Shown here: positions 1 to 10,230 of the stretch, in pieces
How the letters are laid out: each line of letters opens with the position of its first letter
How positions within the stretch are numbered: the first letter of the stretch is position 1
Source: Pseudoscleropodium purum
Lineage: Eukaryota; Streptophyta; Bryopsida; Hypnales; Brachytheciaceae
NCBI GenBank assembly: GCA_963969395.1
Contig: OZ017796.1
Location: 40,104,243-40,168,242, forward strand
Length of the DNA: 64,000 nt
Direction: 5' to 3'
The notes under the pieces: generated by a model
The model's database searches: none
The model's input: only the letters and a program-made list of their open reading frames with translations
Told to the model about the DNA's origin: nothing
Position numbers and translations under genes: made by a program

Positions 1-94
1 CAGCAAAACGTCTGAAAATCAAACTTTAGATGAACCTCGCGTCGATTCTTCTCCTTCTAGTCAAGAATTTTGCAGCACCGATGGCGCTATTTAC

Positions 95-241
95 CTCGTG
101 ATCAGCTTGGTATGGATTCCAGCCCAGTGTCTCCATGTGCTCCAGCAGCTCAGCTACCACCTTAAAGTGCCGCATGAGAGCACCCTGATGGGAAACAGTT
201 GGTAGATTCTCAAAAATGTCAGCCTCAAGGACACCACACAC
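95..241 (-). CDS. Partial glutamine synthetase exon (GlnT/type III-like)
   Basis: A 49-codon, phase-0 exon bounded by a TTTAG acceptor just before 241 and a GTAAAT donor just after 95. It encodes a peptide with SHQGALMRHFKVV and LGWNPYQADHE. In the GlnT-type glutamine synthetases I know, an LGW-x-PYQ-x-DHE segment is followed by DANGQFE, so the exon ends exactly where the next exon should supply the catalytic-core residues. The enzyme makes glutamine from glutamate, ammonia and ATP. The intron runs off the window edge, so downstream exons may lie outside. No convincing upstream exon of this enzyme was found between 242 and 1100, so this could equally be a captured or decayed fragment. Family assignment is from memory of motif order. 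Confidence 0.5.
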
Positions 242-407
242 CTAAATTGCTGTGGGGGAATACTTGTAAGGTAGAGGTACCTAATTTGAGACAATATTTA
301 CCTAATTTCAAAGATAATAAACAAAACCAATACAGCTACCATTCTCTGAACTTCTTCAAGGCAAGATTACAAAAGTGATGCAAGACAAAAAGAGAACGCG
401 CACTCAC

Positions 408-506
408 GTATGCAGTTCTTTTTTCAATTTAGTTCGTTGATCGTCGGAGAAGGCGTTGGATGGATCAAATTACATGCCATCCGCGCCTCTGCTGTATTTT
501 CTTGCC
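408..506 (-). pseudogene. Exon-like fragment, frameshifted, family unknown
   Basis: A 99-base stretch with a CAG acceptor-like start and a GTGAGT donor at its end. One frame reads NTAEARMACNL and another continues FDPSNAFSDDQRTKLKKELHT (split here across two frames), as if one base had been lost or gained. It looks like protein-coding sequence but I cannot name the family. It lies upstream of the glutamine synthetase exon on the same strand but does not match that enzyme. Confidence 0.25.
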
Positions 507-1108
507 CTGTCGCATAAAATCTCAAGATAAACAAACAGAAAAATAGCAATACACCATCAAGGCACATGAATTTCCCACGAAAATCTGACCAGGAACCTTA
601 AACCCCAACTAAACCCTCTGTGTCCCTACACCCTGAGTCGCGAGCCGTGCTGATCTTGTTCACGGACAGGATACATGACCTATTTCGAACAGTCGAAGTG
701 CTAAATGGCCCCCCAAAACAAATGACAACGAACCGCACTCGCAAGTGGCAAATCAAATACGGCAGAAACTCGAATCCTGCATGTATTGAAGCTTCCAAAA
801 CATTATTATAAATTAAAAAAGGAAGATAACTTCAGAGCTGAAAGAGAGAAATCGATTTGTGATAAGCATGAATATCTGGACATTCAGAAGCGCACCTTCG
901 ATACTCGAAATCGAACGAGTCCCTAGAAGAAATTTTTCAGAGGCGCACAGCATGCGATGCAGCAAGGAGCTAGCAATGAGTGACGAGGGACCAACGAACG
1001 AAGCTTATGGCCGTCGACGACTTTTTCAGAATATATCGTCCAGCACCTTATGCCGTCTGATCTTTTAGACTGCCGGTACTCTTCAGTCTACTTAAGGTGT
1101 CTTCTTAC

Positions 1109-1594
1109 CAGGTTGTTTTTTTCATTTTTTACAAAGTGCCGAGGTGGCAATACAACCAGTGATGGGGACACTCCGGATCTTTCTCCATTCGCTTCTTCTG
1201 GTGTCTTAATGACGAAATTATTACGCAAATCCTCATTCTGCATGTCACCATCCTACCTGAGCCTTAATTGATATAGGATCTTGCAATATGCTCAGGAAAA
1301 GACTGTGCCTTCTCGATTTGGCCATGTTGCAAATTAGATAGCGCCTCTCCATACATTTGCGTTAACCGGGACTCCTGATTAAAATTTCAACAAAATCGAT
1401 CAGAATACACGCAGTTCCACACTCTCTCACGTCGTCGCTGTCAGTATTTGCATCGTATTCTCTATGAAACAAAATAAAAAAGACAATGTAAATCCAAGAG
1501 TACGACCAAACCTGAGTTTCTTTTGTGTTGTGGGAGCCAGGGGTTCTGAGAAGTCCCGCGAGGTGTCAACATCGTTGAAGGCCGCAATGTGAAA
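1109..1594 (-). pseudogene. CABIN1-like TPR protein, decayed N-terminal exons
   Basis: Exon-like block 1512-1594 begins after a TACAG acceptor and reads FHIAAFNDVD then SEPLAPTTQKK. This matches the start of plant calcineurin-binding protein 1-like (CABIN1, histone-chaperone-associated) TPR proteins, which begin MFSIAAIND and continue WEPLAP. Block 1257-1374 reads LTQMYGEALSNLQHGQIEKAQ, the first TPR helix pair. The expected end QDPISIKAQ is in another frame, so a one-base frameshift is present. The splice phase between the blocks also does not agree. A further open stretch at 1109-1250 ends at a GTAAG donor but needs another frameshift to join. No start codon precedes the first block and no later TPR exons follow. 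I read it as a fragmentary pseudogene; an assembly error is the alternative. Confidence 0.5.
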
Positions 1595-3591
1595 CTGTAC
1601 GTATACCGAAACTCTTGAGAATCATTGCAACAATTCATAGCTCCCTGTAAACAATCCTAAACTTTGAAATACAAAGAAACGAGCTTCATGAAACGAGGGA
1701 AAAACCAAGAGAGAGCAGGAATCACTGCGATACCATGCATGGCATTGTCTTCAGATTTGAAATTGAGCGCCCTCAACCTTCGGCGAAAATAGTTAGCGCG
1801 CAGGCACAACAAAATCCTCCGTTGTGCTAAGCTTCTTCGTCTTCTTCATCGTCTCCGACATCAGTAGCAGCCTCGGCTTCCACAACCTCGGAACACCATG
1901 GCCAACGTGATCAATAAGTTTTCATCACCAGGGTCAATGCTCACCATGGAAGCTCCCAAGTTGTTTCAGCGGTAACTTTGAGGCAATTATGACCTTCAAG
2001 TGCAAACTCGGAGGACACTAAGTTACACAGAGGAAGGCCGAGAACTTAGTAAGGGGTAAAACTTTTTTACTTTTTGAAAAAGTGCTGGGATGGTTACCAC
2101 TTAAAATTTGGTGAAGCATTGTATTTCTACATTCATGCATCTTTTGGACCAAAAAACACTTTTCAATCATATTCATGCACTTTTCATCCAAATTTGGTGC
2201 TTCATCCACATTTTCAATAGAAATGAAAAATTTCTGGCAAAAAAAGATTATTTTTCTTTGGCAAAAAGTAAAAATTTATTTTGAAATGGTGCAATTTAGT
2301 CCTATGGTGCCAAAAAGGGTTGGTAGGGGGGGATTACAAATTATTTTTGCTTCTTCATTTATTTGTTGTTTACACATTCTCTATTTGCTATTTGCAGATT
2401 CTATAAGGCAACTTATATGGCCAAACTTTACAGTAGGATATTGACAAATTATTTATAGAAAACCTTGCAAGTCTTGGCAAATATTTTGTAATATTGAATC
2501 AATTAAAAATGAAGGTTTCAAGTTACATTGCACATCATAAATTCAAATAGCTCCTCCTATAAGAAGATGTTACTTATCAATCTTATAAAAATTGAAAGAA
2601 AAGCATGGATTTTATATTAATGAATTGTTAGATACATCAAAGAATTATTGCTAATTATCAAGAAAACACCACATTTTATTAGACTTTGTTGAACATAAAG
2701 ATTTTGACCCATGCCACAAATGTTGCAAAGTACTATTTGATATTTACAACATCAATTATAATGCAATACAAATCACATCACCAAAATACAAGCACAAAAG
2801 ATATTTATGATCAATACTTTCTAATGAACTTTCATCACTTCAAGCTTATTAATTCAAAGTAATATTTAACTTACGTGATGATGATAGGAAGGACTTATCT
2901 TTGAAACACCCACAAATTTTAATTCAAATAATGAAGGATTCTACAACTAAACCTATGCTAAATACAACCAATACTTTGACTTCTAGCTACCTACAATCAA
3001 ATATTGTAGAGAGTCCACTTGCTCCCAAAGATTTAAACATTAAACATTCATTATAAATAGTTTAAAGATAGTCTATATTATTGCACCTATATAATTATTT
3101 TCAATGTTTTAGAGATAAAGACTATTAATAAATAAATATTTTCTTCAATGTATGATTTTGTAGGTGATTCTCAAGGACTCACATGTCTTGTTTTGAAATA
3201 AAATTGGATTTTCAATTCTCTTCGAAAATCCAATTTTGATGCCTCCAATCGACATTCCAAAGGATTGGTAAGGCATGCAATTCCAAACTTCAAAGTCAAT
3301 GTTGCATATGATACATAATTAAATTAAATTATTGATAAAATTATTAATAAACTTACTTGTATTGTTTTTTTTGCATATACTTTTGTTATACTTGTTGAAG
3401 TTTTTGGTATGCTCCAACAAATAATCATAAATTTCCTTGAGTCACTATGGCATTTGGATCTTTTCAAAATCCAACAATTCCATTTGTTTAGACCTTGCTT
3501 CACATGTTGCTTTTAGAGAATCATAATAGACCTCCATTTGTCTCAACTACTCCAATGATTTTCATCTAAAAATCCTTCTTCCTTTAGCCAT
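1595..3591. other. Intergenic, with one possible C-terminal exon relic
   Basis: On the minus strand, 1827-1887 ends in an acidic tail (VGDDEEDEEA then TAG) like the C-terminus of a real protein. Open stretches in other frames up to about 2010 could be the rest of a frameshifted exon. I cannot name it. From about 2050 onward the sequence is AT-rich with no gene seen. Confidence 0.3.
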
Positions 3592-3749
3592 ACTTTGGCC
3601 TTCTATAATGGTTGTTCATGTATTTATGGTATTCATCAAAATAGTATGTTAAAAGAAATATCATGATTAACTAAGTAAGAAAATTCTTTTAACATACTAT
3701 TTTGATGAATACCATAAATACATGAACAACCAATAGAAAGCCAAAGTGT
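3592..3749. repeat. Near-perfect hairpin / fold-back MITE
   Basis: Arms 3610-3657 and 3684-3731 are 48-base perfect reverse complements around a 26-base loop. The complementarity continues outward with a few mismatches to about 3592 and 3749 (ACTTTGGC against GCCAAAGT). Such long near-identical arms imply a young fold-back element or a local inverted duplication; a hairpin small-RNA precursor is an alternative. No coding capacity. Confidence 0.8.
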
Positions 3750-3792
3750 TGAAAAATGCAAAAAAACGCAGATTTTGCATTTGTCTCACTAA

Positions 3793-4122
3793 TCACATCA
3801 AGTAGATTTTGTTGAGGCAAACGCACATTTCTTCTAATGGTAGTAAATTTTCACTTCCTGTATATTCACTACATGCCTTGTAAAATGGCCAATTGAAGGT
3901 CTTTTGTGGTAGTTTTTGGTGATGCATGTACGTAAGCACTTGCTCTGCTTTAAATTGCTTACTAACAGAGCCAATCTTCATCAACAACTTTTTAATTTTT
4001 TCATGCTTGTGCTTTAATGCCTTTCGTACATCTTTCTTGTGCATGTTTCTATTTTTTGTTGGATGAATATAGCCAGTTGCATCTACAAATATGTATCCCC
4101 GCATTACTTGTATTCTATACAA
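3793..4122 (-). CDS. Unrecognised 109-residue ORF
   Basis: A lysine- and histidine-rich open frame in otherwise AT-rich repeat DNA, beginning 44 bases beyond the 3592-3749 hairpin. No domain was recognised; the middle (HKHEKIKKLLMKIGSVSKQF) could be helical. Its length exceeds what is usual by chance at this base composition, so it may be a fragment of a transposable-element protein. No supporting splice signals or neighbouring coding exons were found. Confidence 0.2.
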   Translation of the reverse strand: MYRIQVMRGYIFVDATGYIHPTKNRNMHKKDVRKALKHKHEKIKKLLMKIGSVSKQFKAEQVLTYMHHQKLPQKTFNWPFYKACSEYTGSENLLPLEEMCVCLNKIYLM

Positions 4123-6906
4123 AAAACGGGAGTTAAACTACATATGATGATGATCTTTAGAAGGTCCTTGAAGTTGCATTCTACAATCCCCAACTACTAT
4201 AGGTATGCCTACATGAGGTGGACATGAGAGCGTGTGAATTTATCTCCAACATTGTATAGTCTATATGAGTAGTGAGTAAGGTAGGTAAAGGCCAAGAATT
4301 CAATCAGTTCTTGATAAACTTTTGGTTGGAGAGGTATAACAAAGGCTCTCGTTCCTCACATTGTCTACAATGTAAAGGAGTTTATATTACATACAATGCC
4401 TTGTTCCGGGAAAAGCACTAGTTCCCTCTGCCTATTACGATCGGATTACAGATTGAGACAAGTGAAGAATTAACAAGTTCTTGTTTGCCAATGTTCATGT
4501 TGTAAATCCAAACGTATTGCCTCCACTAGCTTGTTAAATGCAAAATCCAAAAATTCACTAGTTTTCACATAATTGCACTTAATCATGATTATATGCATAT
4601 TACATTTTAGCATATATAATATACATTAGTAGAAATGATGCAAATAACATTTATCAAGGGGAAATTTACAAGGAACAAGTAAACATTATTTTTGTTTAAA
4701 ATTTAGCATATGACATGTGCTAGGAAGTTAATTAGGGCATTTATAACAATTGAAGAAGTAGCATTTAACAAGGATTGACTATACTTTTTATTTGGATCTG
4801 TACTATTAATTCTTATCATAATTTTAAGCTAGGGTACAATTCAATGTTTTGGGTTAGATATTTTATAAATAAAGAGGTTAGAAAAGGTTATTCACTAATT
4901 GATCACTTTATAGAAATATTCTCTAAAAATTGGGTTCAATTTCTTGTACTAGTGCTCAAAGTCAATGCACAAATATTTGAGGGCTCTATGATTCATGTTC
5001 GAGAAGCAAGTTTGCAAGTTTGTTGCCAAATTGGGCATAATGTCATTTTCCTTTCCTCAAAATATTAATAAAAGAGTATAGCCTAAGTCCTTAGTGATTA
5101 TTTTTTTAAATTGAAATTAGCAAAAATATTGTACCGTTATATTATTGATAACCATTTTTTTAATAGAATGTTTGAGATTCTTTGATAAAGATGAAGCAAA
5201 TTCTTATATTTTTGGCTAATTTTTTTCAAATTTCTACAAATGTAGTAACAAATTGGTTATGTACCCCTCACATGTTCTTTGATGCAATTAATCAAAATAA
5301 TTCTCTCTTAGCCATTTTGCTTATATAAACCAAAAACATTTTACCAAATATTCCTCTTCATATGTTGCAACAACTATATATTGAAGCAAAGGTAAGGTGG
5401 TCCTTCGAAAAAATTGGTAATAGCAAACAATGCAAATTTATTGTAATGCAATTTGACAAAGAAGATAATTTGAAATGTTGGTGGGCTCCTAATATGCCAT
5501 TAGAATTAGCAATTATTGCAAAAGCACAAGAAAGTACAACTGGCACTTATCTCTTACTACTAATCATCAAATTTGAATTCATATTTGGAATGAAAGACTA
5601 CATATAAATTTATAACCTTGAGTTAGCAAGGAGAAGTTGACAAATACAACATTAACCAATTACAAAAGAGGAGGCAAATATTTAGATTTATTTGGCTAGG
5701 TGAAAAAATTGGACTCCAACTCATCCTTGCAATAAATAGGGAAGGGGAAGGGGGGAAGTCGGATATTGAAGTTCCTAATCTCAATAAAAAATCTTCATAT
5801 ATTAAATTTGTCATTTATATCATTGAATGTTACCCTTCATTTGGCCTCTCTTTTACTACCTTCATTTTAAAAGAATACAAATGTTTCCTTTGTAAAACGC
5901 AAAAGGAAACTATGTTATTATTTAGAAACAAAGGGAGTAATTCTTATTTCACATTGCATTTAAATTTTGATTCAACTAGTTAGTTTTTTCAATATGACCA
6001 CAAGACATAATAGCATGCACTTCATTGCACGCATTGAGTTGTCTTTTGCCAAATGAAGGTTTTGGTATCACACTTGCACCTGCAAAAGGAGTCAAAAGTT
6101 TTGTTCACCTCAAATACAATTCCTCTTCTACCCTTTGGGGTTAGGAATTCTGAATTTGGTTTCATCTGCGAGTTAGCTCTGACTCCTGCAATTGATAAAT
6201 CCCAGATTAGGCCTTCTCCTTAAAGTTCACATACTACCTGTCAAGGCACTACCACGAACTCTGCAATGGCTTCGATAGATTAGTTTCTCTTAACATTACC
6301 TTGCCTTTCCTCTGATTAGGTTCTGCATAATTCCTTAGAGAATTTCTATTTTCTCGACGCATAACAATGGATCGCCCCCAGTAAGAGCCCTTGCGAAATA
6401 ATTTCGACCCTTCACAAAATATCCTCTGAGCCAATCCAGATACAATCCAGCAGTGACTTCAAGCTACGATTCTCCCTATATGTGCTACCTCTAAGATCTA
6501 CCTCTCAGATTAGGTCAACCTTCTGTGGGCCAACCACTGCAGTCACAAAATTGAACCCAGAAAAGTAAAAAAAAATTCAATTGTGCAAAAGTTGCTGGAG
6601 CATTGTACAAGTTTCCAGGCTAAAGCGTGTCAAGACCACGGTCAAGCTGATTCAGTCCAGCTGCTTTGATCACCCTGGCATGCGTCTAGTTAGCATAAGA
6701 GCAATCAAAATCTGGTTTCTCCTAAGGTACAAAACGGGACGACAAGTGTATCTCTAATGCCTCACATATGTTCATACGTGTGCCTAGCTTATGGACCGCA
6801 AAGCACTGAACATACTTCACACTAGATATGTTTCTCATGTGGACCTAAACTCTTTTGGTGCTGTGGAATGTACAAAAAAGGGTTTGGAGAATCATGCCCT
6901 TGAGAA
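4123..6906. other. AT-rich intergenic DNA
   Basis: No gene recognised. The open frames between 4775 and 5610 are low-complexity and lack splice signals or known motifs. The 6,240-6,900 stretch is less AT-rich and probably includes the 3' UTR and downstream region of the CWC21-like gene. Confidence 0.5.
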
Positions 6907-8704
6907 CTAGCGTTCCCTCCTCTCCCTCCTCTTGTGATGCCGCTCCTCGTCTTCCGACTCCCTCTTGTCCCTTCTCTTGTGAGGTCGCTCCTCGTCATCC
7001 GACTCCCTCTTGTCCCTTCTCTTGTGAGGTCGCTCCTCGTCATCCGACTCCCTCTTGTCCCTTCTCTTGTGAGGTCGCTCCTCGTCATCCGACTCCCTCT
7101 TGTCCCTTCTCTTGTGGGGCCGCTCCTCGTCATCCGACTCCCTCTTGTCCCTTCTCTTGTGAGGTCGCTCCTCGTCATCTGACTCCCTCTTCTCCCTTGA
7201 CTCTTTCCTCTTGTGAGGTAGCCCCTCGTCTTCTGCTTCCCTCTTTTCCCTCGTCTCTTTCCTTCTGTGGGATCGCTCCTCATCTTCCTGTTCTCTCTTC
7301 TCCCTCAGTTCTTTTTTCTTTTGACGCCGCTCCTCCTCTTCAATCTCCCTTTGAGCCTTGCGCTCACGTTTTCTCTGCTTGTGCTCTTCCTCCTCTTGCT
7401 CCCGTTGCCGACGCTTTTCCTCACGGCGTTGCTCTTTCTTCTGCCGTTTCTCTTCCTCCTCAATGGCCGCCTGTTTCTCACGCTTTTCCCGGTCTTTCTC
7501 TTCCCTGACCATTATGCGCTCCTGTTTCTTCTGCTCTTGCAACTCCCGATCAAAAGCTTCACCCTCCTTAACCTCTTTCAATCCCAGGGCATCTCGCATG
7601 GTCTCCAACATCTTTTCTTTCTGTGCAGCAATGTGATGACTCTGAGTAGAGTTCATCCTACAAACGCAGCAAATACAACATATCAGTAGGTAGTATCTCT
7701 GTAAATAGGCGCACCAGCGTCTGATATGGTAAAATTTAGTCAAGACAACACACAGTTTTATGTGCCTAAACCCAAAACCAATTCATGCTCCTAGAAAACT
7801 CAAACTACACTCACTAATTCATGCTCTTGAGGACCTCAAGAAAACTGACAAGCTCATGATTCCAGAAAATCTTAATGACATCGTAAATCTCAAACTTAAA
7901 TCTGAAGTAAATAGAAAGTACTCTGATATATTAAAAGATACCGCTGTATGTAATTTACGTAATTCATACTTATATTTGCTCTCATAATGGTGAAACAAGG
8001 CATCTTCCCTCCATTACAAACAGCACCCTCCTCCAGGATATCTGTCTCTCCCTCAAGTTCAAAACGCAAACCTAAACACACGTGCTTAATTTCAGAAAAA
8101 GAAGCGACAAACCCTAAATCCTGCCTCGCACACACTAAACACAGTTACTACCAGTTAAAGAAGTTTCAAATTCAATTTTTTGTCACCGAAGAAATTTATA
8201 AAACATGTACCTATGTCAGAGTTTCAGATTTCAGGAATGCTTAGCAACCGAAGATAATTTCGGTGTGCTTCATCTTTTTGATGAGTTCCGCGGCACTCAC
8301 GGCAGCCCCACTCACTGCGAATACTGTTGCCCGGTTCAAACTTATGCAATAATAGAAACATACCTAGTGTCCAGCCCTGCCGACGCATCGTCGCCATCCT
8401 CAGCCCCTGCCGCTTCCAAACCCTTGCGCAAAACTTCCACACGCTCCAACACTTCCTCGTCGGGATAGCCCTGATCCACCAGCTGGTCCTCGAGCTCGAT
8501 CAGCTTGAGCTCAATGCGCCTCTTGCGATCGTGCTCCAGAATCTCCTTGTTGGCCTTCCGCAACACGCCGCCGGCGCCCTGCCCCGTTTGAAACTCCTTC
8601 TCCTCCGATCGCACGGGCCGTGCCTTCACGAAGAACTTGTTCGTCTGGATGTAGCCATTCGTGCCGGATCCGCGCGGCGTCGACAAACCGATACCATTAT
8701 ACAT
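6907..8704 (-). CDS. CWC21: Pre-mRNA splicing factor CWC21 / SRm300-like
   Basis: Two exons, 8364-8704 and 6907-7657, join across a GTATG...GTAG intron to give 363 residues. The N-terminus MYNGIGLSTPRGSGTNGY followed by NKFFVKARP is the signature start of CWC21/SRRM2 (SRm300) proteins. Residues about 49-95 are the cwf21 domain (NKEILEHDRKRRIELKLIEL), which in known homologs contacts Prp8 and Snu114 in the activated spliceosome. Exon 2 begins MNSTQSHHIAAQKEKMLETM, then becomes an E/K/R-rich charged helix and ends in tandem 15-residue repeats built on KRESDDEERPHKRRD, in place of the RS tail of animal SRm300. The protein should be nuclear and act in splicing. The junction codon AG|G restores arginine, which supports the join. 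The 706-base intron holds only chance open frames. Confidence 0.93.
6935..7200 (-). repeat. Coding 45-bp tandem repeat in CWC21-like gene
   Basis: At least five consecutive 45-base units, each coding a 15-residue KRESDDEERPHKRRD block. Units differ by only a few bases (for example GAGGTC against GGGGCC on the plus strand), so they were amplified or homogenised recently. Flanking, more diverged units (ETREKREAEDEGLPHKR) show an older history of the same motif. Confidence 0.95.
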
Positions 8705-8918
8705 CTTGAAACTCTAACACCAAAGGATCTCCACGCGCTCGCCAACAACTAAGCCTTCACAAAAAGAAAGTGGCTATGGTGGAGGGAAACCCTAGAAATG
8801 CCAAAACAGCCTGCACAGAGATGGCCTTGTTGAAGGAATGAAAAGGAAGGGGTCTTGGGTCAAGTCCTCGATGGCGTTGACTTGGATTCAGGTCTTGGAA
8901 GTGGAGTCTTGGATTCTA

Positions 8919-9217
8919 AGGGCCGCTTCACACATGGGCCAAAGTTGAGAGTTTGTCAGCCTCCACCAATCAAATTTCAGAAAACCCCAACTTTGGCCTC
9001 TTGACCCTTCACACAAGGCAACACAATCGAAAGTCCGTCACCCTCCAAAGTGCCTACATGGAAGCCCAAGCTCCTATGTAGCAATGGCCTCACAATGGGC
9101 TCTCAAATTGCCCATTTATTGTCCATTTATTGCCCATTTCTTTGGACTCTTGCCCAAAGTTTGGCCATGAACTCCTACGGCCTCTCGACTTGGTCGGCCC
9201 ATAGGTGAAGCGCTCCT
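8919..9217. mobile_element. MITE, family 1 copy A
   Basis: Terminal inverted repeats of about 22 bases: the left end contains GCTTCACACATGGGCC and the right end GGCCCATAGGTGAAGC, with four mismatches over the 22 bases. The element is about 299 bases, has no coding capacity and lies roughly 215 bases upstream of the CWC21-like start codon. A relative with the same terminal sequence is at 62074-62312. The interior holds short direct repeats of a TTGCCCATTT-type motif near 9105-9145. Target-site duplication is uncertain; a CTAAG flanks both sides if the ends are set two bases inward. Confidence 0.65.
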
Positions 9218-9224
9218 AAGTCGA

Positions 9225-9500
9225 CCGAATAAGCAATTCAACAAGGTTCCCATTACTATATTGAATTTATTTTTTGGGGTCTTGTTGGAAGTCAAAAGGG
9301 GATTCTAATGGTTCACGATGAGCCTAAACTACCAAATGATGGTCATGAGATACCCAAATTGAATGGCGTGGTTGTAGGTTCAAAACCTAGTGGTAGCAAG
9401 TTCCCTACTTAACATGAAATCAACCTCTCTTCCTGATGGCCCCCTTGCAATGTGTTTCCTCAACACACTTGTTTCAAAAAAAAAAAGGAGAGATTCTAGA
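9225..9500 (+). mobile_element. Dispersed repeat A carrying a nested SINE-like insertion
   Basis: Bases 9225-9307 and 9487-9520 together match the repeat at 18880-18970, which has the segment AGCCAAAAGGAGATTCTAG uninterrupted. Here the same sequence is split by about 170 bases (9308-9475) ending in an A11 tract at 9476-9486, with GATTCTA on both sides as target duplication. The insert has a pol III B-box-like GGTTCAAAACC at 9377-9387 and an A-box-like ATGATGGTCATGAG about 40 bases before it, the usual layout of a tRNA-derived SINE. The element type is inferred; the insertion is seen directly by comparison. Confidence 0.6.
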
Positions 9501-9504
9501 TTCA

Positions 9505-10230
9505 CTTAGAACTAGTGTGCCCTATGCCATTGCCACGGTCAAAATAAAAATAATTTTTTTAATTTTTTAATTGATAAAAACTTCAAAATTCAATAACTTT
9601 CAAGTCATAGGGCAAAATGTCACAAAATAAAGCCCATACAGCCTTCTTTGAGAGTTTTCTGATGAAACCCAAAATGCAAATGCATGGTCTAGGAGATCTC
9701 AATGTAACAAACAAACAAACAACCTAACTAGTGTGCTTTGGGTCATTGTCACAACCAAAATTAAAATAAAAGTAATTTTTTCATTAATTTTCACACTTTG
9801 AAATTCAACAATTCAATTTTTTAGTTAAAAAAATCCATAATTTGTACACCATTACTTCTATAATTTTTAGTATGCCTTGTGCCATTGCCACAACCCAAAT
9901 AAATGTAAAAATAATTTTTTCATTCTTTTTATCCCTTAAAACTTTGAATTTAATAATTTTCACAATTTTAAAATTCAATTATTCAATTTTTTAATTAAAA
10001 AAATTCATAACTTTTACATCGTAGGTTCAAATGCCACAAAATTGGCATAATAGAAAGCCTTACCTACAAAGGAGTACTAAAACATGTGCCTTGTTTCGTG
10101 GCATTCGGACAAGCAAAGCAAAAATTATAAATTTTCCAAAAAAAAGGATATTTTAATTCTATTTTCCAATTCATAAAACTTTGAAATTCAATTTTACATT
10201 GTAAGTCGAAATACCATGAAACAAAGTTCA
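9505..10230. repeat. Degenerate tandem array, units of roughly 150-215 bp
   Basis: Four diverged units start near 9512, 9730, 9873 and 10085. Each opens with a variant of GTGCCNTNTGCCATTGCCAC, followed by AAAATAATTTTTT, AAAATTCAA and a short block about a cytosine- and adenine-containing CCACAAAAT. No open frame. Probably old tandem duplication inside a transposable element. Confidence 0.5.

Noticed and set aside
598..811. Overlapping open frames on both strands
   Set aside because: No splice borders, no known motif, and both strands open by chance in short stretches.
6855..7508. Long plus-strand open frame rich in Pro/Ser/Cys opposite the CWC21-like exon
   Set aside because: It is the antisense of the repetitive charged coding sequence; repeats of 45 bp keep all frames open. 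The minus frame has the family signature and a correct splice join.
9377..9387. GGTTCAAAACC considered as part of a tRNA gene
   Set aside because: No acceptor stem or anticodon arm can be built around it; it fits better as the B box of a SINE-like insert.
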